Below, in pieces: positions 1-8,299 of a stretch of 64,000 bases of DNA (position 1 is the first letter of the stretch; every line of letters starts with the position of its first letter). The translations under genes were made by a program, and so were the position numbers. This stretch comes from Nitrospira sp. UBA6493 (GTDB taxonomy: Bacteria; Nitrospirota; Nitrospiria; Nitrospirales; Nitrospiraceae). Below the pieces are notes generated by a model. It saw nothing but the letters and a program-made list of their open reading frames with translations. It searched no databases and was not told the origin of the DNA. The stretch is taken from the NCBI GenBank assembly GCA_002435325.1, contig DJMJ01000042.1, positions 1-64,000 of the forward strand, read 5' to 3'.

Positions 1-115
1 GATAGCCACACACCTGGGTCACTTCGTCCACCAGGGCCGACCGGGTCCGCCGATAGGCTAATTGATACCGCTGCCACATCACCCGCAGATACTCGGCCTT
101 CGAGCGTCGCGCCAT
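1..115 (-). CDS. Transposase/integrase N-terminus, cut by window edge
   Basis: The minus strand reads from an ATG at 115 (MARRSKAEYLRVMWQRYQLA at the start) to the window edge, giving 38 residues. The opening (R-S-K-A-E-Y-L, then a bundle of Arg, and an E-V-T-x-V-C-G-Y stretch) resembles the helix-turn-helix N-terminus of DDE integrase-type transposases of about 400 residues. A purine-rich ribosome binding site lies just upstream (RC of about 125-145). The catalytic core is outside the window, so neither the family nor intactness can be judged. Confidence 0.55.
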   Translation of the reverse strand, partial: MARRSKAEYLRVMWQRYQLAYRRTRSALVDEVTQVCGY

Positions 116-318
116 GCTGTCTGTCTCCATCCTCCCCCTCCTTGGAGCCTGCCCCATGCAGGTCTGGCGGGTAAGATTGACAAATGACGCAACGACCCGT
201 CGCTCGGTAAGATTTTAGATGACTCAATTCGCTGCCTTGACAGGCACCCAGCGCCTCGTTATTCTCGATCTCCGATCAGCTTGTGTCCCGCACCATGCTT
301 AGCCTAAGGAGTATTGAT

Positions 319-870
319 ATGCGCCTCCCGGTCTTCCGGACCCTGTTTACAACCGCCCTGTTGACTCTCGCCCTTGCGCCCCTGTCTGCCTCTCTCCAAG
401 CAGCCGAGGCATTCAAAATGGGGGTCGTCGATCCCCAAAGTGTATTGGAAAAATCGAAGGCCGGCAAAAAAGCCCTGGAGGGATTGAAGGAATATGTTAC
501 CACCCGCCAGAAGCTGCTCTCTCACGATGAGGAAGAGTTGCGCAACACCGAGAAACAATTGAAAGAGTCAGCGGCCAAGTTGAGTGACGCCGAGAAAAAA
601 GAAAAAGAAGCTCAGTTCCGCAGCAAGATTCAGGACTATCAACGGCGCGCGCAGGAATTCAATCAGGAGTTACAGGGCAAGCAGAAAGAACTCGTGGATG
701 ACTATATGAAACGAATTTCATCGGCCACACAAACCGTCGCCGAAAAAGGGGGGTTTGCGTTGGTCGTGGATAAAGGGAGTGAACAAACGGTCAAAATCGT
801 GATCTATAATAAAGACACCATCGACCTCACCGAACAGGTTGTCAAAGAATTCGACCGCGTCAACAAGTAA
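319..870 (+). CDS. Periplasmic OmpH/Skp-family chaperone
   Basis: Encodes 183 residues. An N-terminal signal peptide of about 28 residues (hydrophobic run LFTTALLTLALAPLSA, then small residues before A-E-A) is followed by a long charged helical stretch rich in K, E and Q, as in the Skp tentacle coiled coils, and a C-terminal beta segment ending in a valine-rich strand. Skp-family proteins hold unfolded outer-membrane proteins in the periplasm. The start at 319 is chosen over the upstream ATG at 283 because AAGGAG sits 7 bases before it and the signal peptide begins there. No bamA or lpx neighbour is present, so the gene stands alone. Confidence 0.85.
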   Translation: MRLPVFRTLFTTALLTLALAPLSASLQAAEAFKMGVVDPQSVLEKSKAGKKALEGLKEYVTTRQKLLSHDEEELRNTEKQLKESAAKLSDAEKKEKEAQFRSKIQDYQRRAQEFNQELQGKQKELVDDYMKRISSATQTVAEKGGFALVVDKGSEQTVKIVIYNKDTIDLTEQVVKEFDRVNK

Positions 871-877
871 TCCCATG

Positions 878-1258
878 CTATCCCGGCTGTCCTGACTCCA
901 AGGGACAGCCGGCCTCGCGCCAGGCTCTAATCCCCCCGTCCATCGACACTACCTCGGTATAGCCCATTTGCTGAAGCGCCTCCGCCGCCAAAACAGACCG
1001 GTACCCCCCGCCGCAATACAAGACGATCGAAGCCTGCTTGTCAGGGATGACTGTCTCGATATCGCGCTCGATAATCCCCTTCCCAAGATGACACGCTCCG
1101 GCCGCATGGTCCTTCGCAAACTCATGGTCTTCCCGCACATCGACCAAATGAAAGCGCTCCCCACGAACCAGCCTGGTCTGCACATCAGCAACCGTGCAGA
1201 CCTTCACCCGCTGCCTCGCCTGCTCCACCATTCGCAAAAATCCAGGATTGTGCTGCAT
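878..1258 (-). CDS. Single-domain rhodanese-like protein
   Basis: Encodes 126 residues covering one rhodanese domain: V-D-V-R-E-D-H-E-F near residue 40, then the active-site loop Y-C-G-G-G-Y-R-S near residue 82, which supplies the persulfide-forming Cys, and the closing D-G-G-I-R-A-W element. Such proteins carry sulfane sulfur, for example to tRNA thiolation or detoxification; the specific partner is not visible. AAAGGAGG precedes the ATG at 1258. It lies 11 bases downstream of the radical SAM gene on the same strand, so the two are probably co-transcribed. Confidence 0.85.
   Translation of the reverse strand: MQHNPGFLRMVEQARQRVKVCTVADVQTRLVRGERFHLVDVREDHEFAKDHAAGACHLGKGIIERDIETVIPDKQASIVLYCGGGYRSVLAAEALQQMGYTEVVSMDGGIRAWREAGCPLESGQPG
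883..912. terminator. Hairpin between convergent ompH-like and rhodanese genes
   Basis: A perfect 10-bp stem (CCGGCTGTCC at 883-892 with its complement at 903-912) and a 10-base loop lie 13 bases past the ompH-like stop and inside the last codons of the convergent rhodanese gene. No T-tract follows on either strand, so this may be a transcript-end structure rather than a canonical intrinsic terminator. Confidence 0.4.
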
Positions 1259-1269
1259 CGGGCCTCCTT

Positions 1270-2313
1270 TTACTCAAACAGTGAACGCTGTACGGCTCCA
1301 GGACGCCTGAAGGTAGGGGGAATCTCATCCTTTTCCGCCTCCTGAAATCCAGCCTTCCGCTTCGCCAACTCAAACAACTGCTCAATCATCTGCCAATAGG
1401 TCCCGCGACCCTGATGGCGGGCAAAGAACGCGGTGTCTGTAAGATGCCCCTCCCTGGTCTCGCGTAGCCGGTTCACGATCTTGCTGAACCGGTCTGGAAA
1501 CGCAGCTTGCATCCGTTCGAGAAACACGGGTTCAACACTTCCAGACAGCCGCAGCAAACTATACATTGCCATCCTGGCTCCGGCTTGACGCGCCCGTTCC
1601 AACAACTCTGGAATAGCCTCGTCATTGAGGCCGGGAATAATCGGTGCGAGCGAAATGCCGACCGGAATCCCGGCCTCCGCCAGCGCCTGCATCGTTTCAA
1701 ACCGTTTCGCCGGCGATGGCGCCTGCGGCTCAACCTGACGCGCCATGTCCTGATCGGCAAAGGGAATACTGACATACACCTGCACCCACGCCTCCCGCTG
1801 CAAGCGCGTCAACACATCCAAATCGCGCCGTACCAGCGCCCCCTTCGTGATCACCCCCACAGGATTCCGATACTCGGCACAGACCTCCAGACAGGCTCGC
1901 GTCAATCCGTACGAGGCTTCGAGCGGTTGATAACAGTCCGTATTGCCGGAAAACACGATCAGCTCACCTTGCCAGGAAGGTTTCTCAAACGCACGCCGAA
2001 GCAACTGCGGTGCTTCTTCCTTCACTATGATTTTTGTATCGAAGTCGGTCCCTGCTCCGAACCCCCAGTACTCATGGGATGGCCTGGCATAACAATAGGC
2101 GCAGCCGTGAAAACACCCCCGATACGGATTCACGCTCCAGCGAAAGGGTAGATCCGGACTGTCATTGCGGCTCAGAATCTCTCGGCTGGCGTCTTCAAAA
2201 ATTGTCACCATCGCCGCAGGAGCCGGCTCCAATAACTCGCGATGCCGCGACTCAAACGGATTGGGGGGATTGGCCACAGGACGCATGCTTCTATCCTGTC
2301 CAGCCACAACCAT
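1270..2313 (-). CDS. Radical SAM protein, Rv2578c/PA0069 family
   Basis: About 347 residues. The radical SAM cluster motif C-x3-C-x2-C is seen as YRGCFHGCAYCYARP near residue 70, followed by the family-typical H-E-Y-W-G-F-G-A-G-T-D-F block. These proteins are relatives of spore photoproduct lyase that occur in non-sporulating bacteria, and their substrate is unknown. Start choice is open: ATG at 2313 is used, a TTG lies at 2322, and an ATG at 2286 has a better-placed AGGAT. It is co-directional with the rhodanese gene. Confidence 0.85.
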   Translation of the reverse strand: MVVAGQDRSMRPVANPPNPFESRHRELLEPAPAAMVTIFEDASREILSRNDSPDLPFRWSVNPYRGCFHGCAYCYARPSHEYWGFGAGTDFDTKIIVKEEAPQLLRRAFEKPSWQGELIVFSGNTDCYQPLEASYGLTRACLEVCAEYRNPVGVITKGALVRRDLDVLTRLQREAWVQVYVSIPFADQDMARQVEPQAPSPAKRFETMQALAEAGIPVGISLAPIIPGLNDEAIPELLERARQAGARMAMYSLLRLSGSVEPVFLERMQAAFPDRFSKIVNRLRETREGHLTDTAFFARHQGRGTYWQMIEQLFELAKRKAGFQEAEKDEIPPTFRRPGAVQRSLFE

Positions 2314-2393
2314 TCTTGTCAATCCAGACCATGCGGTTTCGTTGACTCTGCACTAACCAGGTGCTAGATTCCTCGGACTTTTTCAGGAGTTGA

Positions 2394-3680
<1,287 letters not shown>

Positions 3681-3711
3681 CGGCACAACCTACAACGACA
3701 ATCATATATAC

Positions 3712-3801
3712 GGAGGGGTGACGGAGCGGCCGAACGTGCCAGTCTTGAAAACTGGAGACCTCGCAAGGGGTCCGCGAGTTCAAATCTCGCCCCCTCCGCC
3801 A
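3712..3801 (+). tRNA. tRNA-Ser(TGA)
   Basis: A 90-nt class II tRNA. The acceptor stem GGAGGGG (3712-3718) pairs with CCCCTCC (3791-3797), followed by discriminator G and an encoded CCA. The anticodon loop CTTGAAA carries TGA, which reads UCA and related serine codons. A long variable arm is present (CTCGCAAGGGGTCCGCGAG). It lies just downstream of serS and may be on the same transcript. Confidence 0.97.
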
Positions 3802-3829
3802 AAAGCCACTCTCCTACTGCCACCTGAAT

Positions 3830-4183
3830 CTACGCCCGAATCAAAATTTGCTCACATACAGCTCTTCCATGCGGTTGGTGGTGATGTTCTTTTGAATACC
3901 GCAGTAATCGGGCCTTTTCCATCGAATCGACCGCAATAAAATCAAGGGCAATCCATTGATTGATAACCCATCGCACCTCTGCTAGCTGGATAACAATATG
4001 CGTGTCGTCATTCGGCAACCACAGGCGCACTTTCACCAAGTCCCCTGTTTTGAGCGAACTCGGCGTCCTCAATCTCCGATCTGTTCCCGCCATTTCATAG
4101 ATACAACCATCAGCCTGATACTGCGGCGCAACCGAACTTAGCATGCAGTCAATCGTCATCGTGGCCAAAGACTTTGGATACAT
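3830..4183 (-). CDS. PilZ-like domain protein
   Basis: Encodes 117 residues with a beta-rich PilZ-like pattern: an early M-L-S-S segment, a D-G-C-I-Y-E strand, then L-K-T-G-D-L-V-K-V-R-L-W-L and a later I-Q-L-A-E-V-R-W-V strand. PilZ domains bind cyclic di-GMP through an R-x3-R and a D-x-S-x2-G motif. Neither motif is clearly complete here, so it may be a non-binding PilZ fold. The start ATG at 4183 follows GGGAGGA. It stands alone, convergent with the serS/tRNA unit. Confidence 0.6.
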   Translation of the reverse strand: MYPKSLATMTIDCMLSSVAPQYQADGCIYEMAGTDRRLRTPSSLKTGDLVKVRLWLPNDDTHIVIQLAEVRWVINQWIALDFIAVDSMEKARLLRYSKEHHHQPHGRAVCEQILIRA

Positions 4184-4510
4184 GTTCCTCCCTGGGAGCT
4201 ATTCGTTCATGCTTCACGTTACCCCTTCATTACCCAACATCACTATCCCCCAGAAGTTGCATAGACCTCTCCCCCGCACCCTCCACAGAATAGAACTCAT
4301 CCTGCATCGCAATTAAAACCACAGGCCCACTGCATTTTCCGATAAAAATCGATGCCCCTCATAGTGGGAAATACACCCTACCTCTACGATATTTCACATC
4401 GCCCTGGAATCTCGTACGGTGTATTCAGCTGATCAAATTGCGTGAATGCAACACGGCCCCGAAGCACAGGCGACAGAGTAGCAAATTGTCCATCGTCAGG
4501 AGGGAGCCCC
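4184..4510. other. Non-coding divergent interval
   Basis: This 327-base stretch separates the divergent PilZ-like gene and small zinc-protein gene. It must hold the promoters of both, but no convincing -35/-10 pair, repeat or RNA fold was recognised. It is more AT-rich than its surroundings. The only clear element is the ribosome binding site AGGAGGGAG at its right end. Confidence 0.4.
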
Positions 4511-4711
4511 ATGCAGAAACAAATCGGCAAAGTAGGAGCAATTCACAGAGCGGTGAAGGGGAAGGCCTGCGCAACTTGCGGTTGCCATCAATACCATCTC
4601 CGGCTAACCCCCGCAACCGAGCCTGGAAGAGTGAAGTTGCATGCTCACTGCATCCAATGCCATCGCAAAAACACAATTGACAGCAACCTTGGTGACATCC
4701 TCTGGATGTAA
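4511..4711 (+). CDS. Small zinc-finger-like protein
   Basis: Encodes 66 residues. Two Cys pairs, C-A-T-C-G-C-H near residue 18 and C-I-Q-C-H near residue 47, would form one four-Cys zinc ribbon, with His residues as possible alternates. The start at 4511 is set by AGGAGGGAG directly upstream; an in-frame ATG at 4442 lacks such a site. The protein is basic and soluble with no membrane segment. No specific function can be assigned; nucleic-acid or protein binding is likely for such ribbons. Confidence 0.6.
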   Translation: MQKQIGKVGAIHRAVKGKACATCGCHQYHLRLTPATEPGRVKLHAHCIQCHRKNTIDSNLGDILWM

Positions 4712-5233
4712 GCCCTGATCTCGACCGCACCAGTCTTCATCACACGACGGAAGAAGACAATGCCTATGCCTCTCACTCACTGGAATCGCTATCGGCACAC
4801 TCGACGGCAAATGCGGACCGCACTTCGACTTCTTACCCTAAGTGGCGTCATTCGTCCCAGCACCAGTGAACCCCGCTATATCATCGCACCGGTGAACATA
4901 CCTGCGATCCGTACGCGGCAAGAACGTCCCGTGTCGATCCAGCCTCCTACTCCTTCGCAACCGCATCAAATAAACCAGATCAGGACCCGCGTTCAGATAA
5001 CGGCCAGAGCCTGGATTGACCACTCAACCCATCACTTGCGACAGTTCCAATGGGGCATGGGGAAAGCGGCCTGGCGGATCATCGGAATTCCTTCTGTTCG
5101 ATAAGACGTTGCACTTGTGCCGCTCATACCGGCTGAGGTATTATCAGCCCGCTCGTTAGCGGACCAATCCCCACTGACGAAAACATGCCCGTTCTTTACC
5201 CACGGACATGAAGCCCCATTGCAGCCCTATCGT
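4712..5233. other. Intergenic stretch without a convincing gene
   Basis: These 522 bases lie between the zinc-protein gene and tRNA-Ser(GCT). The longest plus-strand frame (4760-5104, 114 codons) lacks a ribosome binding site, and its product has the Arg/Thr/Pro/Ile bias of non-coding GC-rich DNA. No RNA structure or repeat was recognised. A promoter for the downstream tRNA is expected near 5190-5225 but was not pinned down. Confidence 0.4.
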
Positions 5234-5326
5234 GGAGAGGTGGCCGAGTGGCCGAAGGCAACGGTTTGCTAAACCGTCGTAGGGAGAATATCCTTACCGA
5301 GGGTTCAAATCCCTCCCTCTCCGCCA
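5234..5326 (+). tRNA. tRNA-Ser(GCT)
   Basis: A 93-nt class II tRNA. GGAGAGG (5234-5240) pairs with CCTCTCC (5316-5322), followed by G and an encoded CCA. The anticodon loop TTGCTAA gives GCT, which reads AGC and AGU. The long variable arm and the GGTTCAAATCC T-arm are clear. Confidence 0.97.
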
Positions 5327-5493
5327 TTTTTTGAACTTGGGTTGCCTTAGGCGCATACATCTTGCCTTGCCACAGGGCATCTTGGTCAATGACTGGCTTG
5401 ATGTTGCCCCATCGTTTTCAGTTGTGCGAGTGCCCTCCGTATCGTATCTTACGAGTCAGACGAAACCACCTCACCATCACGAAAGGATGATCC

Positions 5494-6168
5494 ATGCGCA
5501 TTGTTGCCTTACTCGCGGCTCTGCTGCTGACAGCCTCTCCCACGCTGGCAGCTTCAGGAGACCCCACCACAGACGATCAAAAGACCCTCTATGCCCTGGG
5601 ACTGGCCATCAGCCAATCGCTAGGAACCTTTGCCCTCAGCGAAGCAGAATTAGAATTTGTCAAAACCGGCATCGCTGACGGCGTCCTGAAGCGGACCCCC
5701 AAAGCGGATCTCCAGGCATTCGGGCCAAAGATTCAGCAACTTCAGCAAGCCAGAGCGTCGGCCGTGGCCGAGGGCGAGAAGAAAGCCGGCGCCGCGTACC
5801 TGACCAAGGCCGCAGCTGAGAAGGGGGCGACCAAAACAGAGTCCGGCATCGTGATCACTCCCATCAAGCCGGGAAATGGCGCGACGCCCAAAGTGACCGA
5901 TACCGTAAAAGTCCACTACCACGGCACCCTCATCGATGGCACCGTGTTCGACAGCTCCGTGAAGCGTGGGGAACCGGCCACCTTCCCCCTCGGCCAAGTC
6001 ATCAAGTGCTGGACTGAAGGCGTACAACATATCAAGGTGGGCGGCAAGAGCCGCCTCGTGTGCCCCGCCAACCTCGCCTATGGCGATCGTGGATCGCCTC
6101 CGGTGATTAAGCCAGGCGCCACCCTGACCTTTGAAGTGGAATTGCTAGAGATTGTCGCAGCGAAATAA
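5494..6168 (+). CDS. Exported FKBP-type peptidyl-prolyl isomerase (FkpA/Mip-like)
   Basis: Encodes 224 residues. A signal peptide of about 20 residues ([19 protein letters not shown]) precedes an alpha-helical FKBP_N-type dimerisation segment (residues 25-110) and a C-terminal FKBP_C domain from about 125, with [16 protein letters not shown] and the closing F-E-V-E-L-L-E-I strand. It would catalyse proline isomerisation of envelope proteins in the periplasm. GAAAGGATG supports the ATG at 5494. A strong terminator follows, so it is a monocistronic unit. Confidence 0.92.
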   Translation: MRIVALLAALLLTASPTLAASGDPTTDDQKTLYALGLAISQSLGTFALSEAELEFVKTGIADGVLKRTPKADLQAFGPKIQQLQQARASAVAEGEKKAGAAYLTKAAAEKGATKTESGIVITPIKPGNGATPKVTDTVKVHYHGTLIDGTVFDSSVKRGEPATFPLGQVIKCWTEGVQHIKVGGKSRLVCPANLAYGDRGSPPVIKPGATLTFEVELLEIVAAK

Positions 6169-6187
6169 CAAACCGCGATAGAGATAG

Positions 6188-6226
6188 ATGGGCGGCGACA
6201 CAACTCGTGCTGCCGCCCATTTTTTT
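6188..6226 (+). terminator. Rho-independent terminator of the FKBP gene
   Basis: ATGGGCGGC (6188-6196) pairs perfectly with GCCGCCCAT (6212-6220) and is followed at once by six T. It lies 20 bases past the FKBP stop codon. Confidence 0.92.
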
Positions 6227-6319
6227 CGACGAGATACACAGATCAAGCCCAATTGGCCTTGACCAACTCACAGCTCCTGCGGTATTGTCACCACCTTCCG
6301 CGACCGAGTCTCTTGGCGT

Positions 6320-6395
6320 GCCGAGGTAGCTCAGTTGGTAGAGCACAGCCCTGAAAAGGCTGGTGTCGACAGTTCGATTCTGTCCCTCGGCACCA
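6320..6395 (+). tRNA. tRNA-Phe(GAA)
   Basis: A 76-nt tRNA. GCCGAGG (6320-6326) pairs with CCTCGGC (6385-6391), with discriminator A and an encoded CCA. The anticodon loop is CTGAAAA, giving GAA. Its last 46 bases recur exactly at 32017-32062, which makes it the likely integration target of the island that follows. Confidence 0.97.
6350..6395. repeat. attL: tRNA-Phe 3' segment, left copy of 46-bp direct repeat
   Basis: The 46 bases from the anticodon arm through CCA are identical to 32017-32062. Use of a tRNA 3' half as attachment site is typical of tyrosine-recombinase elements, and an integrase remnant lies about 1.2 kb inside. The copy here belongs to the complete tRNA gene. Confidence 0.85.
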
Positions 6396-6462
6396 TATCC
6401 CCTTCAAAATATTAACAAAATCCAGCTTCATTCGACCCCGTCAAAAAGCCACGATTTCAGCA

Positions 6463-6495
6463 TTTTTCAGCCTATTTCGCCCGATTAGTTGTCCA
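6463..6495. repeat. Second flank repeat, left copy
   Basis: A 33-base segment ending TTTCGCCCGATTAGTTGTCC plus one A matches 32130-32162 with three mismatches. Both copies start exactly 68 bases after the end of their 46-bp att repeat. The 67 bases between are only about half identical by manual ungapped alignment. It may be an arm-type recombinase site or remnant homology between stacked elements. Confidence 0.6.
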
Positions 6496-6683
6496 AATGG
6501 TTGTCCAAGACCATGAGCGGTAAACCAGCTCCCAGAGCGTAGAAACGATCATTTTTTAGCCTCGCCAACACCCTGTCTTACACCCGATTTATGTTTATCC
6601 CGATCACCGTCCCTTCCTCGCTACGGCTCTTAATCGTTGTCGAAAGATCTATCGCGCGCCGCATTTGTCTCATTGCGCACCAC

Positions 6684-6727
6684 TGTCATGACACTGTCTT
6701 GACAGTGTCTCCCTCTTACGCTACCTT
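6684..6727 (+). promoter_or_regulatory. Promoter and palindromic operator of the toxin-antitoxin operon
   Basis: TTGACA (6699-6704) and TACCTT (6722-6727) are separated by 17 bases. Overlapping the -35 are the dyad GACACTGTC/GACAGTGTC (6690-6698 and 6701-6709, two-base spacer) and the palindrome TGTCATGACA (6684-6693). Ribbon-helix-helix antitoxins usually repress their own operon at such sites, so autoregulation is inferred. Confidence 0.6.
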
Positions 6728-6747
6728 TAGTACCAAGGAAAGGTGGC

Positions 6748-7059
6748 ATGATGGCAACCCGTGCTATTCGAAGCGAAAAACTGGATCTTCGGCTGAGCGC
6801 CTCAGATAAGCGGATACTGGAAGCGGCGGCCTCCGTCTCCAGTCGGTCGGTGAGTGACTTTGTCCGTGAAAGTGCGCTGGCGCGCGCTGATGAAACCCTG
6901 GCGGATCGTCGCACCTTCTTCCTGAGCAAAGCACAATGGGCTGAGTTTCAGGCGGCGCTCGATGCTCCGACTCGCCCCCTCCCTCGGATGAAAGAACTCC
7001 TGACTCAGCCAGGATTCTTTGACGCCCGCCCTCTTCACCGCACGACAGAACAGCGTTGA
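6748..7059 (+). CDS. DUF1778 ribbon-helix-helix antitoxin (TacA-like)
   Basis: Encodes 103 residues. The N-terminus (R-S-E-K-L-D-L-R-L-S-A-S-D-K-R-I-L-E-A-A-A) is the ribbon-helix-helix DNA-binding part of DUF1778 antitoxins, and the tail (F-L-S-K-A-Q-W-A-E-F-x-A-L-D-A-P) is the conserved toxin-neutralising region. It would bind the GNAT toxin encoded next and repress the operon. AAGGAAAGGTGG lies upstream, and a second ATG follows at 6751. The stop overlaps the start of the toxin gene by four bases. Confidence 0.88.
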   Translation: MMATRAIRSEKLDLRLSASDKRILEAAASVSSRSVSDFVRESALARADETLADRRTFFLSKAQWAEFQAALDAPTRPLPRMKELLTQPGFFDARPLHRTTEQR

Positions 7060-7550
7060 CTCGAACGATCGAAAAGCTTCAGCACCACCACGCCGTTGAT
7101 GCGTTCGACTGTGGGCGAGAAGATCTGAATCGTTTTCTCCGGCAACACGCCCTCCACAATCAACAGAGCGGGGGATCACAAACCTATGTGGGAGTAGTCG
7201 ATGCCACCGTTGTCGGCTATTACGCACTCGCGGTCGGATCGGTTGAGCACGCCATGGCCCCGGAACGAGTGAAGAAAGGGCTCGCCAAACATGCCATTCC
7301 AATCATGCTGCTTGCCCGGTTAGCCGTAGACCTTCATTGGCAGAAGCAAGGAGTGGGTGCCGCGCTCCTCAAGGATGCAACCCTGCGAACTCTACAGGCT
7401 GCGGATATTGCCGGAATCCGTCCCTTGGTGGTCCATGCCAAAGATGAGAAAGCAAAACAGTTCTACGAACGCTTCGATTTCCTCCCCTCCCCCAGCGATC
7501 CGTTGCATCTCTCCATGCTCCTAAAAGACCTTCGAACGCTCTTTCTATAA
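7056..7550 (+). CDS. GNAT-family toxin (TacT-like)
   Basis: Encodes 164 residues. The start is a TTG at 7056 that overlaps the antitoxin stop (TTGA), so translation is coupled. Family marks include the early F-D-C-G-R-E-D-L-N-R-F-L-R-Q-H-A block, the Y-Y-A-L-A-V-G strand, the acetyl-CoA loop Q-K-Q-G-V-G-A-A-L-L near residue 105, and the closing F-Y-E-R-F-D-F. Toxins of this family acetylate the amino group of charged tRNAs and stop translation. The gene appears intact. Confidence 0.88.
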   Translation: MTRTIEKLQHHHAVDAFDCGREDLNRFLRQHALHNQQSGGSQTYVGVVDATVVGYYALAVGSVEHAMAPERVKKGLAKHAIPIMLLARLAVDLHWQKQGVGAALLKDATLRTLQAADIAGIRPLVVHAKDEKAKQFYERFDFLPSPSDPLHLSMLLKDLRTLFL

Positions 7551-7589
7551 GACGCCCAGACCTTCCTTTCCTTGACCGCGCTACCGTGA

Positions 7590-7886
7590 ACACAAGACGC
7601 ACATGGCAATCTCCGAACGGCGATCCTGTCGCTGGCCAAAGCCGCGGGAATCTCGAAGCGGATGACACATCACATCCTGCGGCACTATAACTCCACGCAT
7701 AACCGGCAATTAGGCGCGAAAGATTATGAGGTTATGGAATTGCTCGGTCAGCAGTCCACCAAGATTCATACAATCTACACCCACGCTGAATGGCAGAACA
7801 TCGTCGACGCAACAGCCGGGCTGGGCGCGTCGATCGGACAGGATGGGTTGTCCGCGCGGATCCGCGAGGCTGAAACATCAGAATAA
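7590..7886 (+). pseudogene. Tyrosine recombinase (integrase) C-terminal remnant
   Basis: The open frame has no proper start. It reads ...AILSLAKAAGISKR, then H-H-I-L-R-H near 7665, an L-L-G-Q-Q-S-T-K-I-H-T-I segment and Y-T-H near 7780. This order matches the H-x-L-R-H, L-L-G-H and final Tyr boxes of tyrosine recombinases. The whole N-terminal and central domains are missing, and the LGH His is a Gln, so it is a dead remnant. Its position next to attL fits the integrase that once moved the island. An ATG at 7662 would yield 74 residues only. Confidence 0.72.
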
Positions 7887-8299
7887 TTGGAGGCTTCGGA
7901 CGCCGGCCACAGCGGGGCAAGGGCTGGCATGAGTACAGGCAAAATAAGCAACCAAAACTCAGCACCGAAGCACATTTTACTCAAGCTTTGACCTGTCATC
8001 GTTTTCAGGGGGTGCCCCTCTCCCGCTGGCCAGTTATGATCATCTGTTCGACAACCTCTTGATGGTGTTACGCTCCCAAGTAAACTGTGTGACCTCAACT
8101 CGTTCGTGCGTAGGCGCACATCAGTGCGCCCACACACTGCCATTCCACTCGACCTGCGACCACACTTACCTACCCGCAGCACCTAGTTTTTAGAATTCGA
8201 TTGATCCTTCATGAACTTAGACCACCTGTCTTCCATCGCGCACAATGGGTCCTGTTCTTGCTGTATGGATTGTCGAACTCCACTAGGACACAAAGGCCA
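7887..8299. other. Gap between integrase remnant and dabB-like gene
   Basis: These 413 bases show no supported gene. An in-frame extension of the dabB-like gene to a TTG at 8201 is possible but lacks a ribosome binding site. The promoter of the dabB-like operon should lie here; no confident -35/-10 pair was found. Confidence 0.35.

Noticed and set aside
4760..5104. 114-codon plus-strand open frame
   Set aside because: No ribosome binding site, Arg/Pro/Ile/Thr-rich composition typical of random GC-rich DNA, and no recognisable pattern.
8201..8299. TTG start for the dabB-like gene
   Set aside because: No ribosome binding site, and the extra 33 residues do not look like the hydrophobic start of DabB; ATG 8300 fits better.
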